Shown here piece by piece: positions 11,722 through 24,800 of a stretch of 64,000 bases of DNA. The stretch comes from Coriolopsis trogii (taxonomy: Eukaryota; Basidiomycota; Agaricomycetes; Polyporales; Polyporaceae). Both the position numbers and the translations under genes were made by a program. The DNA is taken from contig JAHYIO010000007.1 in assembly GCA_020543525.1 (NCBI GenBank), positions 186,001 through 250,000 on the forward strand. The letters are read 5' to 3'. Below the pieces are notes generated by a model. That model was given only the letters and a program-made list of their open reading frames with translations, ran no database searches and was not told the DNA's origin. Positions within the stretch are counted from its first letter, which is position 1. Every line of letters starts with the position of its first letter.

Positions 11722-14700
11722 ATGCCACCCTACTTATACATCGATGAAGCCCTCAGCATCCCGTACAATACGCCACTTCGACAACTTGACACTTGGCTCT
11801 AGAACGACACAGCAGTCTTTCATTCGAGAGCAAGCGATGGCAGAGCTCGACCGCCTCCGCGTCACAACCACTGCGAACTTTCTAAAAGAAATTCTCCCCG
11901 TCGCCGATGAGGTGTTGGACTTGATATACACCCGTGTCATGGAGGACGAACTCCACGTGAACGGACTATGGAAGGACTTCCCCACTAAGAAGAAGCCTAA
12001 GGAGAAAGAACTCTACGCACCCTTCGTGAAGGTCGCGAACGCGATCAAGGCGCTGGCGGACAAGGTGCTCGCGGACAAAGCCGTAGATATGCCATACGAG
12101 CACCGTGTACGCGACTGCGCCTGGAGAGACTATCACTCCCAGCCTCCCAAGTCTCTCGTGCCAGATGCTACCAAGATTCGACCCGACTGCGTACTCGCCA
12201 TGGGTATCTCCGAAGCCGCGCAGGCCGTTCAGCAAGATAATACTGTCCCGGTGCGCTCTATCAATGCTGCAAGCGTGTCATGACTCATATCATACAGGTC
12301 GAGAAAAGGGAATCACTCTGGTGGTTGCAGTTTGTCGCCGTGGTAGAGGCGAAGCGTAACCTTGAAAGTCAGGACCAGGAAGCCATTCTCCAACTCCTGG
12401 GGTATCTTCGCTTGGTGCTGGTTGAACAGAAAGACCGGCGCTTTGCGCTAGGTCTGTACATCAGTTTCAGTCAGTGTTCTGTGTGGCTGCAGGACAGGTC
12501 TGGTGTGCTGGCGATGGATGTACCCATCAATATACACAAGGTGTGTGTTCTGCACAAGGCATGTTCGCTTCACCCTCAATTTTGGTTGCTAGGATCCCAA
12601 GTCCTTTGTTCATCTCATAACTGCCTTGGCTATCTTGCCTGCGCATCGCCTCGGGTTTGACCCTACCATGCACCTGGCACGTCCAAATTTAGCGCCCATT
12701 CCGACGTATCGTCTCTCCTCGCAAGGACCGGATCAGTTTGACATCGACCTGTACAAGCAGAACAATTACGCGACGCAATGGGTGATAGAAACAGCGGATG
12801 GGAAATATCTGACTTTGAAGGCGTTGAGTCTCCTGCGCACCGACGTGGTGCATGGAAGTGGCTCCATGGTCTGGGCTGCTATCCGATATGAAGACCGTGA
12901 CAAGAAGCCAGACGAACGCACGGTGCGCTTGTTGCGCACTTCGTTCCTCCTTTCTTGACTCACGGCTCTTTCAGGTTTATGTTCTGAAGCAATGGTGGAA
13001 ATCCGAAGGGCAGGAGGACGAAGGTGAAATATACGAGCACCTCCGGAGGGCTGCAACCGCGTCGCCCAACGATGTCGGCGCGCAGTACATAGGCGAGATG
13101 GAATTCCACGAGACTGTGAAGATTGGAGGTGAAAGCGACAGTACTCATGGCCTCATACAGAGAAATGTAGCGTCTGTGCCCAAACCACAACCCGCGTCTT
13201 CTGAGGGTCAGAAGAGAAGGCGAGCCGTGGAGGGAGAGGAAAGAGAGATGCTGCATGTGGAGGCCTTTACTGAAGGCGACCTGCACGTTATCGCGCGCTT
13301 CAGTGCCGGAGCCGCGACCAAGGAACCTGCAAAGCGGACTCGTATGCGCCTCGTCCTCAAGGTTTTCGGTTGCTCAGTTCGGTTCTATACCAGCCTTCCA
13401 GAGCTCATTGAGTTGCTTTTGCATAGTGTCTACGGTACGTGACAGTCTTACATGCTTGTATGATATTTGACGCGAGACTATTCGGTAGGCCACCGTTTTG
13501 CATACACTCATGGCGTCTTGCAACGAGACGTCAGTCCTGCAAATTTGCTGATTGTGCTGGCTCGTGATGGGCAACCCTTGCATGAACGCATACAAGGCTG
13601 CCTCATCGACTTCGACCATGCCAAACGGATCAAAACCCCAGCACAGCGTAAGGCGGAAACCAAAGCGAGCGATCCGCGCTTCCTGCACGATTTCCATCGC
13701 ATGCAGACTCTAGACGTGGCGATCACCGATTCTCTCGCAGAGCGCGCCTTGGACGTCATATTGCGCAGAAACCCTACGACCGTGACGAGACCTGCTGGAC
13801 GGGCGGACAAGACAATGGCCTACATCGAGGCTGCGGTTCGATATCATGCCGAATGCTCCCCAGATCCTCTTCCGGAAGGAGTGCCATACACTCCGGAGAT
13901 GCTTGGTTGGGATACGCCATTACTAGTATGTGACTTTTCTCTCAGAGTCAGTCTTGGCAACACTCACCTGGTCATCTAGGAGGCTCCTTACCCGATTGGC
14001 ACCACACCTGAACAAGCCATGCGAGCACCTCGTTCTGTGAGCATAGCTAGATAATTTGATGCAATGCGCAAGTACTCAACAAATATCTGCCAGTGCACTC
14101 CTCCTTATGCCAGTGCTTTCATTCTTGACGAGACAACCGTGGTCAATCTGTTGTCTAGCAGTGACGAGGATCACTATCGACCGCCGAGAATAATACATGA
14201 CGCAGTCCACGACATGGAATCCTTCTTCTGGGTTTTGTTATACCTGGCCCTTACACGCTCAGGACCGGGTGGAAGCCGACGTGAGGAACTCGTTGGTGAT
14301 CTCAGCACCGAGGCCACAGAGGAAGTCATGGCTCTGCGCCTCGTTGTCTCCTGCTTATTCGATGCGCAGGAATCAGGGACCATTGCATGGAACAAGAAGC
14401 GGGTGTTCGAGAAGAGCGATCAGTTCGAGTCTCTCGTTCTGCGCTTCGTTCACCCATATTTCGAGCCGCTGAAGCCCACGTTGCTCCGATGGTGGCACCT
14501 CCTGGTGCTCGCACACTCGTACCATGGATACGAGTACCACGGCATACATGCGTTCGTCATCGCACTTCTAGAGGACGCCCTCCGCGAGCTCAAGCGCATC
14601 AATCCTTCGGACGACGAACAGCAGCGGACACAAGAGGCTATCAAGAAGAGGGATGGGTTCCTGCGCAAGGTGACTCACGTCAGTGCGCAGACGACTTCTC

Positions 14701-14867
14701 CACCGCTGAGCCCTACGCAACCCGGTTTCACAACCGCCTTGGACAACTCTCCCGAGTCGCAGAGAGTCCCGCAATCAGCTTATCGCATGCAGGCTTCTCA
14801 TACGCAAGAAATCCCGTCGGCCCCGACATCCCCTTCACCTGCTCCGAAAAAGCTCAGACCTAGTTAG
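11722..14867 (+). CDS. FunK1-type fungal protein kinase
   Basis: Divergent kinase of the FunK1 class (Pfam Pkinase_fungal), a family expanded in mushroom-forming fungi. Proposed exons: 11722-11762, 11803-12250, 12298-12540, 12593-12922, 12975-13434, 13489-13925, 13980-14036, 14094-14867, giving about 929 aa. The catalytic loop reads HGVLQRDVSPANLL (residues about 512-525), so the usual HRD is QRD. The metal-binding motif is LIDFDHAKR, DFD in place of DFG, as usual for this class. A later block has HDMESFFWVLLYLAL. The N-terminal third (LWWLQFVAVVEAKRN) matches the general FunK1 layout. The C-terminal 60 residues are Ser/Pro-rich and likely disordered. The first intron would be only 40 nt; alternatively translation starts at 11744 and reads through. 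Substrates are unknown. Confidence 0.88.
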
Positions 14868-17800
14868 GTATCCCACGTCTTGTCCGAGAGTGGACTACGT
14901 GCAACATTTGTGTCATGAATTGGTACCGGTGACGGGAGTTCAGAGACATCGTACACATATATGCGCATGTATAGTCTAGTTCTTGATATGATACGCGAGG
15001 TCACGGTCCCTGGCCGCACCGTTCTCTGCGTCCGACTTGGCCAACACTCTCGATGCGTGCCCCCTGCCGACAGCGATGATCTCCCCAAGTGTCATCGCCC
15101 GGGTTATTTCCTCTCCACATCCGGCGTGTTCGCGGTCCAGCTGCAGCACAGCCCATTCCTCCCGTCAGGGCTTCCGATATTCTGTTCTGCAGTGGGCGAC
15201 CGACGTGAGTGCATCATTCAACGCGCCGTATAGACGGATATGCGCAGGAATCATGATGACAGAGGATGTGCCTGGCGTCGAACAGGTCGCAGTGTTCGCA
15301 TCCGGAAGGGTAAATCGGGTTCCCTGCGGGGTGGTTACCACTAGACAGGCCAAAGCGGCGGTCGATATCAGCCTTCCCGACGTGGTCCGGACCCAGCCCA
15401 CGCTGTTCTCACTGGGAGGTGAACGAGGCATCGGGTCCGACCTGAACCGGAGACCGCCGTCGCACTTGACTGGCAGCCAGATCCGAAAGGGTCCAAAATA
15501 CGCGAGCGGGATCCCGAGGGCATAAGTGAGTCGGACAGGAGAAGGTAAGAGAGAGACTGGATGGCGGCTTGTTAAGCCACCGGAGCCCAGCTTCCCCGCC
15601 TGGGGAGGATTAACAGAACTCGGCCTGCCTTGTGGAAGGCGGGAGAGGAAACGGCCTGCTTGTCGAGGGACGGGCGGGCGCCGAATGCATGTCCAACAGG
15701 CTCATGTCCTCCGAGCTGTGGCGTATGCCCTCCCGAACGAGTATCTCCTCCGTCCGCCGCCTTCCAGATCGGAAGCCTCCCATACTGCTGTCACTTTCCA
15801 CTCGTCTTTGCATATCGCGACTGCCTCTCTGCTCTCTCGGGCTCCTGCCAATCACATCTCCGGACGCGTCCGCACCAGCCCCACTTGCCGTCCTTTCACC
15901 CAGCGACACGCCCCCTGCCCAATCCGGCCTCTTCGCCTTTGTGGCACTCGCTAGTTCAATGACGCGCACCCATCAAACTCTTTAATGTACGTCTGCATCA
16001 TTGTCACGCCCTCATTGACGGTTCTGCCACATCCATGCTCGGGGTGCGATACAGAGTGCCAGAGGTTTGACGTCTCGCTGACTGTCGCTCAGACGGCTGA
16101 TCTGAGGCCCATCCTCTGATCGCACCATCTGCTTGCGCTCAGCTATCATGATTGTATGTTGCACCCCCTTTGTGCTCTGTGACCATCATTCGGGGATGCG
16201 ATGGCAGACATGGGAGACTCTCCGTCATCTACAGTGCTCCTATGGGCACATGGTCCACCCTCTCGTCCGCACTGCAGATCATCAGCCAACCCATCACCTC
16301 ATGATACCCCGGACACGTCCACCGCCCGTCATCCCCTACCACGCACTCTCTCCTATCAGTAGGATTCCCGGTCACTTGCGCTGCCCGAGATCATTCCAGC
16401 GATCAGTCCCAGCCATTACGTATCAAACAGAAAGGCGACGGACCTTCCGTCATCGCCAGTCCTTTCGCACGTGCACTGCCGCCTCTCCCAGCACGCAGGG
16501 ATGGCCGTAATCCGCTTTCATTCAATGCGGTAACAACATCTGGGGTCTCTCTCATCTCCCGGCTCGTCGGCCGACCTATCAATCAGGCAAGCTCGCCGAG
16601 CATCATCCCTATCGCTCTCCCGGGATGGAAGAACGGGGACATTGAACCTCGCAAACCGACAGAAGGAGGCAGTTTAGGCTCGGCCCGTTCACTGATTCGT
16701 GCACGATCGCTCTTCCGGCGATGTGAAGCCCACACCTCGAACGCGTCGCAGCGTTTTCCCAGTCTTTCTGCATTGACCATGTAGGCATCGTCAACGGCTC
16801 TTACAGCCGAACGCGAGAGACTCAGCGAAGGCGGAGAAGGCAAGTCTAGATGGACGGCCTTCGCGATTGGCGGAAGCGGAAGGCGGGCGACGCTCCTCGC
16901 TGGAGCCTGTGCGTCAGCCGTCCATCTTCTCTCCTTCTACGCCTTCGTGGTTCTCACACCGCACCGCGGGCTGCATCACCCCATCAGACACGCAAGCGTG
17001 GTGCGTCTTGGGAGAGTGTGGTTGTATGAAAAGCGTCCGAGATGGGATTGGGATGGAGATGGCTCGTATTCCGAGGACAGAGTGTCAGGAAGCGACCAAG
17101 CGTGCTATTACCTCCGCCGCTGCGTTGCGCGCGCGCGCGCGCGCAACGGTTGGCATCAGGAACCGCACGGATGGACGACGGACGTGGGCAGCAGTCATTT
17201 AAGTCTCTGAACTTTGTCTCTGGGTCACCCAATCAGAGCGACCCTGAGTGTGTCATTGCATCTGTTCGGGTGCGACAGAACTCACGCCCAAAACTCTTAA
17301 GACCACGTACCGGCCTGGTCAGTCCAAGAAGGCCCGGCCGGTAGATGGACAGATGACCGGGAAGCGACAACCGAATACAAAGGGGTCTCCCGCTCCTGAC
17401 GAGATGTGTACGTACGTACTGGTTTCAGGAGAGTGTGCGCGGTTTGGTAGGCTGGGGTGCGACATGGCAGGTTTTGGGTGCTTGGACCTCTGGAGACTGA
17501 GATAGGCCTGTGGTTGCCGTGTTGAGGAGCAAACCTTGTCCGTTGCTGTGTGTGGGGCCTGTGACAGTGCGAACAGCCGGAAAGACAAACTCTGGACGCA
17601 CTGCTTCTGCCAACGATGGGTGGTAAGGAGAATGGAAGACGGGGTTATGAACTCTGGATGCATCCAGCGACGCAGTGTGCAGTGCATAGAACGCTGCCAG
17701 AACACATGCATATGAGCGAGTCTGGGAAGAGACGGCGGACTGGCAGTGGTAATAATAAAGGTGATGATAATTACCGTGTGCCTGATGCAGTAGTCAGCCC

Positions 17801-18418
17801 CGCGGAATCGATTCAGACCGAACGGGTAAATTGGATCAGGCCGAGCGGTGACCAATCAGGCCGAAGCCTGGTATGGCGGCACCCGGGGTCGGATGGTGCT
17901 CGTTGGGGCTAGGCGCGGGGACGCTAGGGCGGGCGACCGCCACTGCGCCCGCCACGCAGGGAAGAGAGGGGGGCGGGCGAGCACCGCTGCAGCCTGGAGA
18001 GGGCGGGAGGAGACATAAGGAGTGAGAGCGGCCCAGACCGGGTAGTGCCGTAAAGAGGAGTGCTGACATAAGATTGAAGTCTGGTAAGTCGAGGTAAGCA
18101 GCCGGGTACTTACTGTGCTTAGGCTGGCTTAAGGAGGAGCTTAGCATAACGCTTACGCTCGAGCGCTCTCATTTGCAAGCTCTTGGGGGATGGTAAGCGA
18201 GTGTCGACGACGGTGCTCCGCTGGAACCTCTTCTTTATTCTCCCATCTCTGCCACGGACGTCTCTCTCTGCTGACTCTGTCTGGCCGTTCTTCCGACCTC
18301 TGTTCGAGTGCTGGCTCTAGTGCTCTCTGCCATTCGTTCATCATCCTCCCATCACTCGCCTACCCGCCGGTCTACCTGCTCACTTTCCGTCTACCCTAAC
18401 TCACCACTTCCTCCGGTC
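14868..18418. other. Intergenic region, no gene recognised
   Basis: About 3.5 kb between two plus-strand kinase genes. Open stretches exist on both strands, for example minus 16583-16843 (DAFEVWASHRRKSDRARISE), but none joins into a gene I can defend. The last 500 bp before 18419 is CT-rich with CCAAT-like sites (near 17850) and probably holds the promoter and 5' leader of the AGC kinase. A 26-bp GC palindrome is annotated separately. Confidence 0.45.
17123..17148. repeat. Perfect 26-bp palindrome with alternating GC core
   Basis: CGTTG, a run of alternating GC, then CAACG form a perfect palindrome; the uninterrupted GC dinucleotide run is 17127-17144. Such sequence can adopt Z-DNA or a cruciform. 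It lies in an intergenic region; any function is unknown. Confidence 0.85.
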
Positions 18419-21400
18419 ATGGCCCACTCAAGTCCCAACTCTGACAACGTCGGGCCTGTCCTCCCCCATCACTCGCCTCTTCCCGTCCACCCGTTGTCGC
18501 CCACATCACCAAGTAGTACACCTGCATGGAAGTCAATATTCAGAATAGGGAGCCAGTCGTCCAAGAAGGTCACCGCATCCTCTCTCACTCTTGACACCAG
18601 CACCATCCATACCTCGTCTGGCGCCGCCCTCACGCCTCTTACCTCCGCTGCGTCTTCTATTCCGACCCTTCTCGCGTCCCCAGGTCCCCGGTCGTCATAC
18701 AACTCGTCCAACACCCTCTCGAGCGACTCGAATCCCTCTATGCCCACCCGTGCCGTACACACAACACCGCCGACGCCCCCAGACTGGTCCGCCCACCCGG
18801 CAGAGACGGCCGAGCTCGAGCACGAGCACGCGCACGAGCCCGAATCGGCGGCGAGCGCGGACAAGGCGCGTTCCAAGAAGCGGGCCGAAAAGCAGCGCAT
18901 GCTCGGGCGCAAAGGCCCGCAGACCGCGGCGCACTCGTCCACGCTCTCGTTCATGCCGCCCACGCCGACGACGCCCTCGCGGAGCGGGGGCCCGCTCTCG
19001 CCCAAGGCGTTCGGCGCCAACGCGTCCCGCTTCATCCGGCGCGTCGCGTCCGCCCCGAACGCGAAGGGCCTGTTCGCGCTCGGGGGCCGGTCGTCGAGCA
19101 ACCACCCGACGACGACGAAGAACGGGCTGCTCTCGCCGGGGGATACGGTGCCGCCGATGCCGGAGTCGAACTCGGAGCAGGGCACGAACTCGCTCGAGAC
19201 GCTCTCTTCGGCCTCGTCCCGAGGCACGCCGAGCCGCCAGATGCGGTCCGCGAGCACGACGGCGGGAGGGTTCAAGACGAAGGACCGGGTGACGAACGCG
19301 CAGACGTCGGAGGGGCCGGGGAAGATCGCGTTCAGAAGGACGTATTCGAGCCATTCTATAAAGGTCAAGTCGGTACGTTTGCGTGTCCTTCCCTTGTTTT
19401 ATGCGTTTTTTTGCCGCTTCCTCTTGTGCGGACGGGCTCTGACGAGCGATCGACCTGCTTCTGTAGGTGGAAGTGGGTCCCGGCAGCTTCCACAAGATCA
19501 AAATGTTGGGAAGAGGCGACGTTGGGAAGGTGTATCTTGTGCGGGAGAAGAAGACGGGAAAGCTGTTCGCCATGAAAGGTGTGTCGTCCATGCACCGACG
19601 TTGCCGCGTATACGCCTTGACGTTCGCTCGCATGCAGTCCTCTCCAAGAAGGAGATGATTGAGCGGAAAAAGATCAAGCGCGCCTTGACGGAGCAAGAGA
19701 TCCTCGCGACGGCGAATCATCCCTTTATCGTCACCCTATACCATTCGTTCCAGTCCGAGAACTACCTCTACTTCTGCATGGAGTACTGCATGGGCGGCGA
19801 GTTCTTCCGTGCGCTGCAGTCGCGGCCGGGGAAGTGTCTCTCGGAGGACGCCTCGAGGTTTTACGCTGCAGAGGTGACGGCAGCGCTGGAATACCTGCAC
19901 CTAATGGGTTTCATCTACCGGGACCTGAAGCCTGAAAGTACGTTGTTCCGACCCGCCCACGCTAGGGCCTGCCCCACTGCGGCCCTTGCACCCGCGATCG
20001 TTTGCGGGGTGTTGTCCTTGGTGCTGTGCTGACGGGCCGCATCAGATATACTACTACACCAGTCCGGGCACATAATGCTATCCGATTTCGACCTGGCAAA
20101 GCAATCCGGCGAGCGCGGCGGTCGGCCCGCAACCATCCACACGGAGGAGAATGGGGTATGACTCCTGTCTTCCATGTCTTGCGTCACAGCTCGTATGTGC
20201 TGATCCGAACGCTGTCTGTCTTGTCCTGCTGTCATTAGACTCCCTTGATCGATACTCGCGCCTGCACCGCCGACTTCCGGACGAACTCCTTTGTTGGGAC
20301 AGAAGGTGAGTGAGCCCGTTTCCCCTCCTCGACCCAGTGGGACAAGAGCGGTGCACTGACGCTGTGGCGTTGATGCCCTTTGTTCCGCAAATAGAGTACA
20401 TCGCTCCCGAAGTGATCCAAACGTCTGGACATACCTCCGCCGTGGACTGGTGGACGCTGGGCATCCTCATCTACGAGATGATTGTGAGTGCTGGGCCGAA
20501 CGCCAGACGGTGGTACTCGGCAGCGCGTTCTCACGGCCAAGAATCTGACATCTCGGACCTTTTTGCGCACAGTACGCGACTACTCCGTTCAAGGGTGTCG
20601 AACGTAACGACACGTTCCACAATATATTGAACCTACCTGTTCATTTCCGGGACACGCCCAAGGTGTCACAGTAAGCACGTTCCGGCCTAGCTCTGTCGCT
20701 CGCAGTGCCACTCACGCTCTGGTGATCTCTCCATTACGTGGTTTTGCACGTAGCGCATGCAAGGACATCGTCACGCGTCTGCTCGATAAGAAGGAATGGA
20801 CCCGTCTGGGCAGCAAGAGTGGCGCCTCGGAAGTCAAGCAGCATAAGTGGTTCGCCAAAATTAACTGGGGTCTCTTGCGGAACACGCAGCCACCGGTGAG
20901 TGCTTGCACTCGTGTTCAGTTCCTCCCTCGTCCTTTGGCCACCCTGTTCGCCCGATCTGGCCACCCGCGTACACACGGTCGCCATGTGTGCCGTCTCGGG
21001 AGGCGCACTCGGCGATTGAATTAGGATAGGTGATGCGCTCGGAGCCAGTTGGAGGGGGGCATATTGGGACGTATGCTCCGCGACGCTGGATTGGCTGTCC
21101 GCGCGGGGTCTCAGAAGGACGGCTGATAGCCTTGCGGCGCGTCGGCTAATGCAGCAGACTGCGATGCGCTGGCGAGCTGCGAGCTGGGGATGTCGGAGTT
21201 ATTTCCTCGTCTGGCGGTTAGTATTTGCCGGAATGGGAAGATCCGTCGGGCCTCTCGTGGATGTTCCCACACGATCCCGATTGGGGGAAGACGGGCGACG
21301 AGATCTGTTCCCTCGTCGTCTTCTCGCTGGGTGCGCGGGGTTGAACCCTGCTCGAGACATGTCATCATCGCTCGACCCCGTTTCCTCGGCGGCGCCCATA

Positions 21401-21853
21401 TACTCAATTGATGGTCGTCCTCGCATGAGAAGCGCCCTCCTCGGGCTACGCAGCCTCTGTGTGGTTGTTGTCTTTGCCCATTGTCCGCTCGCACATCCGC
21501 AAACAACTTACTGATAAAATGCTCTTCTTCTTTCATCATATCATATCGGCATCCTCGCACTGCCTCGTGCTATGATCTCGTCTGTGATCTGCAAACGCAC
21601 CAAACGCTCTATGCAGATTGTGCCCACAGCCTCGAATGGGATCGACGCCGTGAACTTCCGTCAGATGCACGAGTCGACATCGCTGCACCTGGAGAAGCAA
21701 CACTCGTTGACACCTATCAAGGGTGTTGCGGGAGAACCAGTGCCCGGCTCGCCAGGCTTGGGGGCAGACGACGGACTGGACCCGTCGCCGCATACTGTGG
21801 ATGAGTTCAGCGCGTTCTCGAGTATCACCCTGCAGTACGACGGGGAGAGCTAG
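18419..21853 (+). CDS. AGC-family serine/threonine kinase (Fpk1/Kin82/NRC-2 type)
   Basis: Probable regulator of phospholipid flippases and polarised growth, as for yeast Fpk1/Fpk2 and Neurospora NRC-2. Nine exons: 18419-19372, 19467-19578, 19638-19937, 20046-20155, 20239-20305, 20395-20483, 20573-20670, 20754-20895, 21617-21853, giving 702 aa. The N-terminal 320 residues are Ser/Thr/Pro-rich and low-complexity. The kinase domain has the glycine loop [12 protein letters not shown], catalytic YRDLKPEN, metal-binding SDFDLAK (DFD, as in this subfamily), the insert before the activation segment typical of the group, and [13 protein letters not shown]. The AGC C-terminal tail ([11 protein letters not shown]) follows. 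ATG 18419 was preferred because the upstream in-frame extension has no ATG. Intron 8 is 721 nt, far longer than the others. Confidence 0.93.
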
Positions 21854-24800
21854 GGCGGTGCGCTGCCGTCACGTGTGGGTACGTCGTCCGTTTGTCGGAG
21901 TTTGGGTCGTGGTGACCGCGTTAGGGGCGGACGGTTGAATGGAGTCTGGACGTTTGCTGTTGACCGACGATGTCGCTGCCGCAGGGTCTAGGTTACCGGC
22001 CTTGCGGGGTTACGGAGTTGGGTCACCTGTGGAGGTGGAGAGACGACCGATCGGTCTGACGTGGATGCGTTAGACTTGGATCGGAAAGCTGTCTGCTTTT
22101 CCATTGTTGTGATCGAGCCCGCCGTGGACCCAGCCGGCATCGTCGGCGATGTTGGAGGCCATTCATCATTCACCATACGCCCTATCGACTGCGTCTCCGG
22201 CCCTCCGATTCCGCACGGCTCGGGGTTAAGTGCGACTTCGCACGGAGCCCCTACACACACCCACACCACGGACACGTCTTGTCGCCTCCTCCCTTCCGTC
22301 CACTGCCCGCATCTCGCATCCTTATTGTATCAAAGACCCTGCATTCGCTTCGTGTTGTCGATTGATTTGTGTTATCGCTTATTGTGTATGTCTGCGCTGC
22401 GCTCTTTGTCCACCCCTCCTCCCTGACGCATCTTTCCATCGATTTTCACGCTTATTGGGTAGAATGTCGGTCGTGCTTGGATTTCACCTTCCTGGTCGGC
22501 CGGCTTGGACGTTTCTGCTTGGTTTGGTTACCCTCCCTGATTCCCCACCACCGATACCTTCCATCCCATCATCGCAATCTGCGTCGTCCTCTCGTTTGTC
22601 CGGTCGTTCCCCCAGCTTCTGTCTCTCTCACACACTCAAGAAGTCGTACACTGTATCATCAACCCACGTACATCCGCCCACTCATACGCAACGTCCACGC
22701 TTCATATATCGCTTCGCCATTCCTTCAATTTCACTACACAGTCTACACACTCTCTCCCTCTCTCGGGCGCCCATAGCCATATCGTACACGTAAATCGACG
22801 TAAATCAGGCGGGTTCCCGAAACTATTACTACGCTGACCCTCTACTGCTCGTTCTTGTCGACCCTGTACATCACCATCGATTCCCTCTCCCTCGTTTACC
22901 GTTTTACCATCTCCTTCTCACACCAACCACAATCTGCGCCGACGGATGGACGGGTTTGCCTCCGTTCGTTTGTTGGTGGTGCTGACGGTGTTTGCTCCTC
23001 TTTCGCTCTCCCTGTTTTCCTTCGTGTGTCCCATACCGACATAGACTGCCGCTATCTAGGATACGAGCTTGGGTCCCGATAATATCCCTTCGTTCTTTTC
23101 TTCCACTTGTCTATTCTTTTTTGGTGTTTACCTGGATATAGCGAACGAACGAACAAAATTGGTTTTCTGCGGACGTTGTGTACTAGCGGGTTGGAGGCCT
23201 CTGAATCGGAAAATGAATGTACATGTCGAGAAGCGTTTCGTCCGTCCACCGTCCTGTCTTTCTCTCGCCTGAAACGTGAGCAGAACTCTCAACCCCGCGG
23301 AATCATGGCGGGCACGGTCTGGCCCGTGCTGCTTCGGTGCGTACGGGGCTGCTACCTGTTTCAACCGTTGCGTTCTTTGATGAGCACCGTGTGGGCTCTC
23401 TCACTCTCACTCTCGCTACTCTCTCACATGGACGGCGCCAGCGGCGCGGGATTAAGCGAGAAGGAAGAGGTTATGAGTTGTGAGCTGCGACGGCGGCCAC
23501 GCTCGGCGCGTCGCAAGGGCGTTTGTGAAACTCTGGAGGCGGATACTGGCCCTGGTGCGTCCGGATGGGGCTGTGCGTGTGCGTATTGCGTGCGAGCATA
23601 CAGTACATACGGGAAGGGATTCGATACGATAGCTGGGGCCGAGCCGAGCTCGTATCGTGTATGGTCGTCCTATCGCATCTTCGTCGGGGTTTGTGAGCGT
23701 GGAGAGCGGACAAAGTGGGGGCGTTGCATGATCTCGGTCTGTGGACCCGGCTTGTTTCAAGGAACGGGCGGAGGGGTGTCCTGGGACGTCGAGTGTAATG
23801 GAACGCGAGAGAGCAAAGAACGATCTGTGGGCTCGTGCGATGGGCAGACAGACCAGATATCCCAGAGGGGGAACCGCATACAGCCAGGGTGTCTGCGGGT
23901 GCATGTGCTGCGCGTCCTGACCTCTCTCATCTCTCCTGTCTGGCCACTGTCGTGCGCGTGATGGAGAGGGTCGAAAGATGGGTGCGAGGTGCATATGTCA
24001 GTGTACGACATGCCGGCGGGACAGAGGGCGCCAGGTCCTGGGCAAGGTCGGTGCATGATGCATCATGTCACAGCCTCCCGGCTCCTCCTCTCTATTGCCC
24101 CCCCTCCCCCTCTCTGTCTGAAGGTTCCCATCTGGCGTCTGTCAGGGTCTGTGCGGGCGAACGGTGGCTGTTTCGCTGTTAGGCCTCTGCCTTCAGGAGG
24201 ATGACCCGACGGCGATGCGATAATGAATGATGATGTCAGGTACTGTATTGGGGGAGCATGGTGGTATTGTATTGTATATCGAGAGATCTACGGACGCGCC
24301 GGAGGTGGATGCGCGACTGCGGGGGAGGAGGACGCGTTAATCAAGGAGGATGGGATAAGGGGGTCCGAGAGAGATAGGAGAGACTGTCGGTCGGATGGAA
24401 AGCTGGGAGAGTGGAAGACCCTAATGCGGCAGGTGTGTTCACGCGAGGGAGGAGGAGGAAGGGCGTTGCAGCGTTGAGTGCAATGGCTTTGTGGCGTAGA
24501 AGCCGGTAGGAGATCGGAAGACGCAGTGGGTGCTTCTTGTACTCGTGAGGAGAGGCTAAGTGACCCGCGGTTGGCGTCGGCAAGCTGGTGGTGGCCACGA
24601 GGGCTGGGAGAGTGCTCGCGATGGGCGACGGTGGAGAGACGGTGGTCGGTAGCTGGAGGACGTGGGCGAATGCTGTGCTGGCGACATACACTGGTGATCG
24701 GGGAGGCGGGTGCCCGGAAAGGACTAGTGGGCTGGGGAGCGTGGGAGCCCGTGAAGGTTGGGGGACCACCCTCGAATGGCGATCGACCAATGAGGAGGGC

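Noticed and set aside
18308..18418. N-terminal extension of the AGC kinase
   Set aside because: The frame is open but begins with GTG, and the first ATG is 18419.
18591..19292. 233-codon plus-strand frame and long minus-strand frames over the same bases
   Set aside because: Extremely Arg/Pro-rich and overlapping the first exon of the AGC kinase, whose frame continues into a recognisable kinase domain.
21340..21380. tRNA T-arm-like GGGGTTGAACCC inside the kinase intron
   Set aside because: No matching acceptor stem, D-arm or anticodon arm could be found around it.
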